Positions 1 to 5,334 of a DNA stretch of 5,334 nt are shown here, piece by piece. How positions within the stretch are numbered: position 1 is the stretch's first letter; every line of letters begins with the position of its first letter. Origin of the DNA: Dehalococcoides sp. (GTDB lineage Bacteria > Chloroflexota > Dehalococcoidia > Dehalococcoidales > RBG-16-60-22); assembly GCA_030665795.1 (NCBI GenBank), contig DAOUZD010000071.1, positions 1-5,334 on the forward strand, written 5' to 3'. A program made the position numbers and the translations under genes. The notes beneath the pieces were generated by a model. It did no database searches. It was not told the origin of the DNA and was given only the letters and a program-made list of their open reading frames with translations.

Positions 1-174
<174 letters not shown>

Positions 175-226
175 TTATCCCTTGCCCTATAAATAGTATA
201 AATAATTAAACTTATTATAATTATAT

Positions 227-255
227 ATTATACCTATCATTTAATTACTAGTTAA
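227..255 (-). promoter_or_regulatory. Candidate obg promoter
   Basis: On the minus strand a perfect -10 hexamer TATAAT (232-227) is preceded, after a 17-bp spacer, by TTAACT (255-250), which matches 4 of 6 positions of TTGACA. The predicted transcript would begin near 220, giving obg a leader of about 58 nt. Two further TATAAT copies (225-220 and 219-214) lack a comparable -35. In DNA this AT-rich a chance match is quite possible, hence the moderate confidence. Confidence 0.4.
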
Positions 256-295
256 TTAATATTAACAGTAATAGGTTTTATTTTATTATTTACAA

Positions 296-395
296 ATTGA
301 CAAAGATTAAGTTTACTGACTAACTAATCGGAGTGAAAATCATTTTAAAACTTCCGCTAAAAGTGCCGAAATTCCCCACAAAATATTGACAAAGA
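296..395. repeat. 11-bp direct repeat ATTGACAAAGA, two copies 89 bp apart
   Basis: ATTGACAAAGA occurs exactly at 296-306 and 385-395. On the minus strand, the sense of the flanking genes, it reads TCTTTGTCAAT. Each copy contains the -35-like hexamer TTGACA on the plus strand, but neither is followed by a good -10 at normal spacing. The copies may be binding sites for a protein, or a chance similarity in low-complexity DNA. Confidence 0.5.
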
Positions 396-409
396 AACCA
401 TTGGGGGAA
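372..409. repeat. Inverted repeat downstream of dnaA (possible hairpin, weak terminator)
   Basis: TTCCCC (372-377) is complementary to GGGGAA (404-409). After one unpaired A, CAA (379-381) pairs with TTG (401-403), giving nine pairs around a 19-nt loop. It begins 26 bp after the dnaA stop codon in the dnaA direction. No clear U-run follows it on the minus strand, so it is at best a poor intrinsic terminator. It may instead shape the 3' end of the dnaA message. Confidence 0.35.
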
Positions 410-435
410 GTATTTTACCGCTACAGATTGGGAAA

Positions 436-1779
436 TCAGCGCTTGCCAAGCTTTGACTGGGGGTTGATTCTTTTTTGAATATCTGAAATTTTATGCTTTA
501 AGAATGGACTGGTTGCGATATCGCTGGCGATTCTCTGGCAGGCATTGGTCACCCCCGAAGGGTCTCTGCCCCCAAGCTCCTGACCGATTTGAGCTAGCGA
601 GCAATTGGTTTCCTGTCGGAGAAGATACATTGCCACTCGTCGGGCTAAAGTGGTCTCTTTATCTCTCTTGCTGCCTTTCAGGTCTGTAACATCCAACTGG
701 AAGCTGTCAGCTACGGCTTCAATCACTAGACTGGAGGTAGTGGAAGCGCGGTCAGATTCTTTACTACTTATGTCCTCAAGCGCTTGAGCCGCTAACTCGA
801 TGGTAGGTGAAGCATTAAATAGCCTGGCGAAAGCAACCACCCGGTTCAAAGAACCTTCCAGCTCCCTAATGTTCTGCTTAACCTGTCCGGCGATGAACTC
901 CAGCACATCTATGGTAAGGTCTACTTCTCTTTGTTTCGCTTTAAACTGCAAAATAGCCAGGCGGGTTTCAAAATCAGGCGGTTTGATGTTAACGATTAAA
1001 CCCCATTCAAAACGAGAGCGCAGTCTTTTGTCCAAGAACGGTATTGACTTAGGTGGTTGGTCGCTGGTGAAAACCAGCTGGCGATTGGCATTATGGAGGG
1101 CATTAAAAGTATGGCAAAAGCTTTCTACAGTCTGTTTTTTGCCGCTGATAAAGTGGATATCATCAATTAACAACATACCAGTATTTCGATATTTATTGTG
1201 GAATTCATCCGTTTTTCTCTCCCGGACCGCCTTGACGAACTCATTGGTGAACTGTTCGGCACTGACACAAAGCACCTGAATATGCCTTGCTTGAGCCAAA
1301 TGCCCGATGGCGTGCAAGAGATGGGTCTTACCCAACCCCGAACCACCGTAGATATAGAGTGGATTATAGGTATTCCCCGGGTTCTGGGCTATCCCCTGGG
1401 CAGCAGCATAAGCCAAGCGGTTACAGTTACCGACAATGAAGGAATCAAAGACATAGTTTGACTTGAATTCGGGGGAATCCTTTTTCCATTGACTACCGCA
1501 CGTGTCCGCTACATTCTTATATTTACCATCTACTTGAAAAGTGACTTTGATGTCGTGGGAGGAAGTGAGGTTAATAAGCGTTTTTTCAATTAAAGAACGC
1601 TGGTTCTTGTCTAAATATTCAGCAATGAAGGTATTGGGGACACTGACCACAAACTGGTTATCCTGGTAATTCCAGCCTAGCGTTTTCTCCAGCCAGGTCC
1701 GGTAGTTTGGCTTGCTAACCTGGATTTGTAGTTCCCCTAAGGCAGCGTCCCAGATTTCTTGTGCTGACCTATTTTCCAT
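436..1779 (-). CDS. dnaA: Chromosomal replication initiator protein DnaA (atypical DNA-recognition motif)
   Basis: This complete 447-residue protein has the usual DnaA layout. Domain I covers about residues 1-85 and begins SAQEIWDAALGELQ. A short linker follows. The AAA+ core holds Walker A GGSGLGKT (145-152), Walker B LLIDDIHF (203-210), sensor I TSDQPP (238-243), arginine finger R256 in RLRSRFEWGL, and sensor II R305 in NIRELEGSLNRV. Domain IV follows from about 350. DnaA-ATP binds origin boxes, melts the origin and loads the helicase. The start is fixed by an in-frame TAA directly before the ATG and by a good RBS, GAAGGGAC. The oddity is in domain IV: the box-reading signature normally GGRDHTTV is GGRDPSGV (403-410), so the His and second Thr are lost, and the Pro of SLPEIG is Ala396. 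The Arg equivalent to E. coli R399 is kept (R380). No dnaN is adjacent. The family is certain; whether this is the cell's main initiator is less so. Confidence 0.95.
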   Translation of the reverse strand: MENRSAQEIWDAALGELQIQVSKPNYRTWLEKTLGWNYQDNQFVVSVPNTFIAEYLDKNQRSLIEKTLINLTSSHDIKVTFQVDGKYKNVADTCGSQWKKDSPEFKSNYVFDSFIVGNCNRLAYAAAQGIAQNPGNTYNPLYIYGGSGLGKTHLLHAIGHLAQARHIQVLCVSAEQFTNEFVKAVRERKTDEFHNKYRNTGMLLIDDIHFISGKKQTVESFCHTFNALHNANRQLVFTSDQPPKSIPFLDKRLRSRFEWGLIVNIKPPDFETRLAILQFKAKQREVDLTIDVLEFIAGQVKQNIRELEGSLNRVVAFARLFNASPTIELAAQALEDISSKESDRASTTSSLVIEAVADSFQLDVTDLKGSKRDKETTLARRVAMYLLRQETNCSLAQIGQELGGRDPSGVTNACQRIASDIATSPFLKHKISDIQKRINPQSKLGKR

Positions 1780-1782
1780 TTA

Positions 1783-1790
1783 GTCCCTTC
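1783..1790 (-). promoter_or_regulatory. dnaA ribosome binding site
   Basis: GAAGGGAC on the minus strand (1790-1783) lies a few bases before the dnaA ATG, with the stop triplet TAA in between. It fixes the start codon. The same AAGGGAC is complementary to GTCCCTT at 1839-1833 in the leader, so it could be masked by RNA folding. Confidence 0.75.
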
Positions 1791-1822
1791 AAACTATCGC
1801 TTGACTTGTACTATTTCTTAAA

Positions 1823-1839
1823 GTCCCTGAAAAAGGGAC
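1823..1839 (-). promoter_or_regulatory. Hairpin in the dnaA leader, with an alternative pairing to the Shine-Dalgarno
   Basis: On the minus strand GTCCCT (1839-1834) and AGGGAC (1828-1823) form a perfect 6-bp stem with a 5-nt loop. The 5' arm GTCCCTT can instead pair with AAGGGAC of the dnaA ribosome binding site (1789-1783), giving seven Watson-Crick pairs plus one G-U. A third option, CCTGAA (1856-1851) with TTCAGG (1831-1826), would compete with the local hairpin. Mutually exclusive pairings of this kind are typical of translational switches, but no known riboswitch or protein-binding leader is recognised here. A weak terminator is the alternative; only TTT follows the stem. Confidence 0.4.
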
Positions 1840-2044
1840 AGGTTTCCTCCTTCAGGCACAAAAATACCCCCACTAAGAAATTAACTACTGAACTTTCGAA
1901 GAGTTTATTGGTGGCTTATCAGTAAGAATGGTTGATGTTTATTAGGATACTACCAAGGTCTCTTTGCTGGCAAGGGTTTTGGTGGTAATCGCTGGGCATT
2001 TTTAATCCCTCTTTTCCCTTACCAAGTTTATCAGACTTGCATTT

Positions 2045-2073
2045 TTGCTTGATTTTGCGTTGTTAGATATAAA
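2045..2073 (+). promoter_or_regulatory. Candidate promoter of the fmt operon
   Basis: TATAAA (2068-2073) is a good -10 match. At 17 bp upstream sits TTGCTT (2045-2050), a weak -35 sharing the TTG. Transcription would start near 2080 and give a leader of about 55 nt carrying the palindrome and the RBS. It is the best-placed promoter-like element before fmt. Confidence 0.35.
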
Positions 2074-2111
2074 ATGGCTGGTTGTGGCAAAATATTTTTG
2101 GTGTTAGAATT

Positions 2112-2125
2112 TAGTACTAGTACTA
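2112..2125. repeat. 14-bp perfect palindrome before fmt (operator-like)
   Basis: TAGTACTAGTACTA is identical to its own reverse complement and is also a tandem of TAGTAC with period 6. Its last base begins the AGGAGA ribosome binding site of fmt (2125-2130). The position suggests either a dimeric repressor site downstream of the promoter or a hairpin that limits ribosome access. Which factor might use it cannot be told from the sequence. Confidence 0.5.
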
Positions 2126-2135
2126 GGAGATTTAA

Positions 2136-3077
2136 ATGCGCATTCTTTTCATGGGCACGCCCGAGTTTGCGGTTACCTCGCTGGAGCAGCTCCTTCTTAA
2201 TCAATTTCAGGTGGTTGCGGTTTACACCCAGCTGGATAAACCGGCCGGTAGGGGCCGTTCCCTGGTTCCTCCGCCGGTGAAGAAGGCGGCGTTAACCTGG
2301 GAGTTACCGGTGGTACAGCCAACCAGTTTAAAGGAGGCAGAGGTGGCGGCGCAACTGGCTGACTTTCACCCCGATGTTATCGTGGTGGCCGCTTTTGGTC
2401 AAATTCTACCCCAGTCGGTTTTTGATGTCCCCAGGGATGGGTGTATCCATGTTCATACCACAATGCTACCGAGATTTAGAGGTGCCTCACCGGTGGCGGC
2501 AGCGATTCTGGCCGGTGATGAGTTCACCGGGGTTAGCCTTATGCTGATGGATAGTGGCCTGGATACCGGGCCTATCCTGGCCCAGGAGCCGGTTTCCATT
2601 TCTCCACAGGATACCACCGGCTCGCTCACTGCCAAGCTGTCTCAAGTTGCGGCTCGGCTGCTCCCGGAAGTTTTGCGGTGCTGGACAAGGGGTGAAATTA
2701 CCCCCCGACCTCAGAGTGAGGCTGAGGCTACTTACTCGGCACCAATCACCAAGGAAGAGGGTGAGATTGACTGGCACTTGTCGGCGGTGGAGGTATGGCG
2801 GCAGGTGCGTGCCTTCCAGCCCTGGCCAGGAGCCTACGCCAGATGGGGAGGGAAGCGGCTTGAGATTATTGCGGCAGAGCCATTGTCTGGGGAAGGGTCC
2901 TTTGCGGTGGGGCAGGTGGTGGCGCTGAACAGAGAGGGGGCTGGCTTTGGCGTCAATACCGGGGACGGAATTTTAAGTGTGTTAAAGGTACAACTTGAAG
3001 GGAAGCGAGCCATGTCCGCCGCCGAGTTTGTGCGCGGGCAAAGGCAGTTAGTCGGGGCGGTACTGCCATCGAATTGA
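2136..3077 (+). CDS. fmt: Methionyl-tRNA formyltransferase (catalytic Asn replaced by His)
   Basis: The 313-residue product has the length and layout of Fmt, which transfers a formyl group from 10-formyltetrahydrofolate to Met-tRNA(fMet) in the cytoplasm so that translation can start. It opens with the family signature MRILFMGTPEFAV. It has the tRNA-contacting loop DKPAGRGRSLVPPPVK (34-49), the core HTTMLPRFRGASPV (107-120), MDSGLDTGPIL with the catalytic Asp143, and a C-terminal domain from about 205 with FQPWPGAYARW. The start is supported by AGGAGA six bases upstream. One residue is odd: the formyltransferase triad Asn-His-Asp (Asn106, His108, Asp144 in PurN numbering) appears as His105-His107-Asp143, because codon 105 is CAT in CIHVH. 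The other core elements are intact, so the gene does not look like a pseudogene. It leads the operon with mazG, 13 bp downstream. Confidence 0.95.
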   Translation: MRILFMGTPEFAVTSLEQLLLNQFQVVAVYTQLDKPAGRGRSLVPPPVKKAALTWELPVVQPTSLKEAEVAAQLADFHPDVIVVAAFGQILPQSVFDVPRDGCIHVHTTMLPRFRGASPVAAAILAGDEFTGVSLMLMDSGLDTGPILAQEPVSISPQDTTGSLTAKLSQVAARLLPEVLRCWTRGEITPRPQSEAEATYSAPITKEEGEIDWHLSAVEVWRQVRAFQPWPGAYARWGGKRLEIIAAEPLSGEGSFAVGQVVALNREGAGFGVNTGDGILSVLKVQLEGKRAMSAAEFVRGQRQLVGAVLPSN

Positions 3078-3083
3078 AAGGAG
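3078..3083 (+). promoter_or_regulatory. mazG ribosome binding site, supporting a TTG start
   Basis: AAGGAG, starting on the base after the fmt stop codon, lies 7 bp before TTG at 3091. There is no ATG near this position in the mazG frame, and the protein from TTG begins where MazG proteins normally do. This decides the start in favour of TTG. Confidence 0.75.
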
Positions 3084-3090
3084 AAAAATC

Positions 3091-3862
3091 TTGTCTTTAC
3101 CGGAGAATTTCAGCCAGTTTGATACTTTAGTCGATATTATAGCCAGACTGCGGGGACCCGATGGGTGTCCCTGGGACCGGGAGCAGACCCATGCGTCGCT
3201 CCGAGAAGCCCTGCTTGAGGAATGCTATGAGGTATTGGAGACTCTTGACGAAGGAGATGCTGGTAAGCTTCGTGAAGAGTTGGGCGACCTTCTAATGCAG
3301 GTCGTTCTCCACGCCCAGATTGCGGCTGAAGCGGAAGAATTTGAAATTGGCGATGTCATACGTAACATCAATACCAAGCTAATCCAGCGTCATCCGCATG
3401 TCTTTGGCTCGCTAAAGGTGAGGGATGCCGATGAGGTGCTCATGAACTGGGAGGCGCTCAAGAAAAAGGAGAGGGGAAGTGACGCATCGATGCTGGCGAA
3501 TGTGCCCAAGCAGCTACCGGCCTTAAGTTATAGTCAGGATGTTCAAAGACGGGTGGCGCAAGTTGGCTTTGACTGGGAGGATATTGGTGGTGTCATCGAT
3601 AAGCTGGTGGAGGAAGTTCGTGAATTCAAGCAGGCTGATAGCCAGGAACTAAGGGCACGCGAGTTTGGCGATTTGTTCTTTACCCTGGTGAATTTTGCGC
3701 GTCGGATGGGGATTGACGCAGAGTCGGCACTGCGGGAAACCAATAAACGGTTTTACCGTCGCTTTTCCTATATGGAGGAGGTCTGCCGCCAGCGCGGGGT
3801 AAACTTCGGTGATTTATCCTTCGAGGAGCAAAATGCCCTTTGGGAGGAAGCGAAGAAAGAAG

Positions 3863-3867
<5 letters not shown>
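3091..3867 (+). CDS. mazG: MazG nucleoside triphosphate pyrophosphohydrolase
   Basis: The 258-residue protein has two MazG repeats, as in full-length bacterial MazG (about 260 residues). MazG hydrolyses (d)NTPs to the monophosphate and pyrophosphate, cleaning the nucleotide pool; in E. coli it is tied to the ppGpp response. The N-terminal repeat shows CPWDREQTHASLREALLEE (26-44), CYEVLE and LREELGDLLMQVV (60-72), which give the metal-binding ExxE and ExxD acidic residues. The second repeat, with FDWEDI and KLVEEVREF (171-179), then REFGDLFFTLVNFARRMGID (190-209) and ALRETNKRFYRRFSYME, keeps the same acidic pattern. The TTG start is supported by its RBS. Its 13-bp distance from fmt implies co-transcription. 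The stop codon lies within the left arm of the inverted repeat around the tRNA gene. Nothing looks broken. Confidence 0.95.
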
Positions 3868-3958
<91 letters not shown>

Positions 3959-3964
<6 letters not shown>

Positions 3965-3988
3965 GACGGATTTAACATCTATTGTAAA
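3959..3988 (-). promoter_or_regulatory. Promoter of tRNA-Pro
   Basis: On the minus strand TTTACA (3988-3983, five of six matches to the -35 consensus) and a perfect TATAAT (3964-3959) are 18 bp apart. The predicted start falls within a few bases of the mature tRNA 5' end at 3950, so the 5' leader would be very short. The element lies in the short leader of the divergent ApgM-like gene. Confidence 0.6.
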
Positions 3989-4003
3989 CTTAAGTGAAGG
4001 CTT

Positions 4004-5191
4004 ATGAAATACGGTGTTCTGATAATTGATGGTGCCTCGGGCTGGCCAATACCGGAGCGAGGCGGTAAGACCTGTCTGGAACTTGCCCGCACTCCCAATC
4101 TGGATACCATGGCAAAGGGAGGTATGGTGGGGCTGGTCCGTACCGTCCCACCCGGGATGGAACCGAGCAGTGCTTGCGCCTGTATGTCTGTGCTTGGTTA
4201 CGACCCAAAGGTCTATTACCGGGGTCGGGCGGGCATTGAAGCCAGGAGCATGGGCATCCCTATTGAGGATGGGGAGGTTGTTTTCCGCTGCAATCTGGTG
4301 GCGATTCGTGACGGGAAAATGTGGAGCTACAGCTCGGGTTATATCAGCACCGATGAGGCGCAAACCCTTATCGCCGCTTTAAACGAAGCTCTCGGCAGTG
4401 ATGAAGTGCACTTTTACCCGGGCGTCAGCTACCGGCACATCTGCAAACTCAAAGGGCATGAGGATACCCTCCTGGCCAATTGTACGCCGCCGCATGATAT
4501 TCCGGACAAGCCCATTGCTGACCTTCTTCCCCGTGGTCCGGGAAGCGAGCTACTTAGAGACCTGATGGCACGCTCGGAGGAAGTGCTGAGGGAGCACCCG
4601 GTGAACACAGCGCGGCGGTCTCGCGGTGAAATACCGGCGACCATGGTCTGGCTTTTCTGGGGTAGCGGTAAGTTGTCGGATATGCCGTCATTTCAGCAAA
4701 TTTATGGTCTCGATGCGGCGATGACTTCTGGAGTTGACCTTCTTAAGGGTTTAGCCCGAATAATGGGAATGGCGGTGCTGGACATCGCCGGGGTAACCGA
4801 TGGTCAGGACAATGACTATGCCGCCCAGGGTGCCGGAGCGATTAAGGCGCTGGAAGAACATGATATGGTGGTGATTCATATTGAGGCACCAGATGAGGCG
4901 GCGCATGACGGCTCAATTGACGATAAAATAGAGGCGATAGAGAGAATAGATAGGGAGGTGGTCAGCCGGCTTCGCTCGTGGCGGGGAGACATTCGGCTGT
5001 TGATTATGCCCGACCACCCCACCCCAATTGAGGTGCAGACCCATACTGATGACCCGGTGCCGTTTCTGCTCTGGGGAAAAGGGTTTACCGCTAACGGGGC
5101 CAAGAGGTTCACCGAGGCGGAGGCAAAAAGGACTGGCTTTTTGCTTGAGGAAGGGTATAAAATTACGGGGAGACTGGTGGGGAAGGTTTAG
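4004..5191 (+). CDS. apgM: ApgM-family (COG3635) cofactor-independent phosphoglycerate mutase-like protein; possible homoserine kinase
   Basis: The 395-residue protein belongs to the archaeal-type, 2,3-BPG-independent phosphoglycerate mutase branch of the alkaline phosphatase superfamily. Metal-site motifs are visible: LIIDG (Asp9) near the N-terminus, HIEAPDEAAHDG (292-303, Asp297 and His301), and MPDHPTP then THTDDPVPFLLWG (from 335, with Asp337, His338 and His347). The nucleophile region reads EPSSACACMSVLGYDP (53-68), whereas mutase-type members usually have GSDVANLS. Ser56 is probably the phosphorylated residue, while the following Asp and Asn are replaced by Ala and Cys. A subgroup of this family has been proposed as a non-orthologous homoserine kinase because it clusters with threonine-pathway genes. 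Here aspartate kinase starts 6 bp downstream, which favours that role over glycolysis. This is inference. The start has AAGG only 3 bp upstream, a short spacing. The family is certain, the substrate uncertain. Confidence 0.85.
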   Translation: MKYGVLIIDGASGWPIPERGGKTCLELARTPNLDTMAKGGMVGLVRTVPPGMEPSSACACMSVLGYDPKVYYRGRAGIEARSMGIPIEDGEVVFRCNLVAIRDGKMWSYSSGYISTDEAQTLIAALNEALGSDEVHFYPGVSYRHICKLKGHEDTLLANCTPPHDIPDKPIADLLPRGPGSELLRDLMARSEEVLREHPVNTARRSRGEIPATMVWLFWGSGKLSDMPSFQQIYGLDAAMTSGVDLLKGLARIMGMAVLDIAGVTDGQDNDYAAQGAGAIKALEEHDMVVIHIEAPDEAAHDGSIDDKIEAIERIDREVVSRLRSWRGDIRLLIMPDHPTPIEVQTHTDDPVPFLLWGKGFTANGAKRFTEAEAKRTGFLLEEGYKITGRLVGKV

Positions 5192-5197
5192 AAACAA

Positions 5198-5334
5198 ATG
5201 GCGTTAATTGTTCAGAAATATGGCGGCTCGTCGGTGGCGAATGCGGAGCGGATTAAAAAAGTAGCGCAGCGCATTGCTCGGACTAAGGATGAGGGCAATC
5301 AGGTGGTGGTGGTGGTCTCGGCAATGGGGGATAC
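5198..5334 (+). CDS. lysC: Aspartate kinase, N-terminal fragment (runs off right edge)
   Basis: The first 45 codons are present, starting [20 protein letters not shown] and reaching [11 protein letters not shown] at the edge. The KYGGSSV motif near the N-terminus and the following VVVVSAMG strand are typical of the amino-acid kinase fold of aspartokinases. The enzyme phosphorylates aspartate with ATP, the first step towards lysine, threonine, methionine and diaminopimelate. Feedback-sensing ACT domains would lie outside the window. The start lies 6 bp after the stop of the ApgM-like gene. GGGGAAGG about 11 bp upstream is a distant RBS, so translation may be partly coupled. Other amino-acid kinases such as UMP or glutamate 5-kinase lack this exact N-terminus, so identity is likely. 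Confidence 0.92.
   Translation, partial: MALIVQKYGGSSVANAERIKKVAQRIARTKDEGNQVVVVVSAMGD

Larger units (their letters stand above)
1780..2135. other. Divergent dnaA-fmt intergenic region
   Basis: These 356 bp separate the two divergent arms and contain no convincing gene. The dnaA side holds the leader hairpins and an orphan AAGGAGG (minus strand, 1852-1846). The fmt side holds a candidate promoter and a palindrome. No clear dnaA promoter stands out. The best weak candidates on the minus strand are TTGCCA (2090-2085) with TCTAAC (2067-2062) at 17 bp, and TTGCCA (1973-1968) with TAGTAT (1952-1947) at 15 bp. TTATCAG occurs at 1916-1922 and 2028-2034 but does not continue as a DnaA box. The only near match is TGTGGCAAA (2084-2092), which agrees with TGTGGATAA at seven of nine positions. 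Confidence 0.6.

Noticed and set aside
297..302. TTGACA hexamers (also 386-391) as plus-strand promoters
   Set aside because: No good -10 lies 16-18 bp downstream of either, and transcription would run antisense into dnaA.
372..380. TTCCCCACA as a DnaA box
   Set aside because: It matches TTATCCACA at seven of nine positions only. Single matches of this quality are expected by chance, and no cluster of them is seen. TGTGGCAAA at 2084-2092 is rejected for the same reason.
800..1279. Plus-strand open frame of 159 codons opposite dnaA
   Set aside because: It lies wholly antisense to a well-conserved dnaA, has low-complexity composition and resembles no family. It is a shadow frame, as are the shorter ones at 504-787 and 1198-1461.

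Overview
The window most likely comes from a bacterial chromosome of the Chloroflexota, probably Dehalococcoidia. This rests on the overall look of the DnaA, Fmt and ApgM-like proteins and on an ApgM-like gene directly upstream of an aspartate kinase gene. It is inference from memory of these families; no search was run. All content is housekeeping or core biosynthesis. There is no sign of phage, insertion sequence, CRISPR or defence genes.

Layout. A minus-strand arm carries the 5' end of obg (1-162, running off the left edge) and, upstream of it, a complete dnaA (436-1779). Between them lies a very AT-rich spacer with a good candidate obg promoter, an 11-bp direct repeat and an inverted repeat. 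A 356-bp divergent intergenic region (1780-2135) separates this arm from a plus-strand arm. It holds a structured dnaA leader on one side and, on the other, a 14-bp perfect palindrome touching the fmt ribosome binding site.

The plus-strand arm reads fmt (2136-3077), mazG (3091-3867, TTG start), an ApgM-family gene (4004-5191) and the start of an aspartate kinase gene (5198 to the right edge). A tRNA-Pro(CGG) gene lies antisense between mazG and the ApgM-like gene. It has its own promoter and an encoded CCA end, and a 9-bp inverted repeat brackets it.

How the genes fit together: DnaA starts replication, Obg is a ribosome-assembly GTPase, Fmt formylates initiator tRNA, MazG hydrolyses nucleoside triphosphates, and tRNA-Pro serves translation. 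The ApgM-like protein and aspartate kinase are 6 bp apart. That pairing suggests a role in the aspartate/threonine pathway, possibly as the non-orthologous homoserine kinase, rather than in glycolysis.

I did not find a clearly new system. The best leads are atypical residues in otherwise normal proteins: the DNA-recognition motif of DnaA, the catalytic Asn of Fmt, and the nucleophile motif of the ApgM-like protein. Next come the possible RNA switch before dnaA and the palindrome before fmt.
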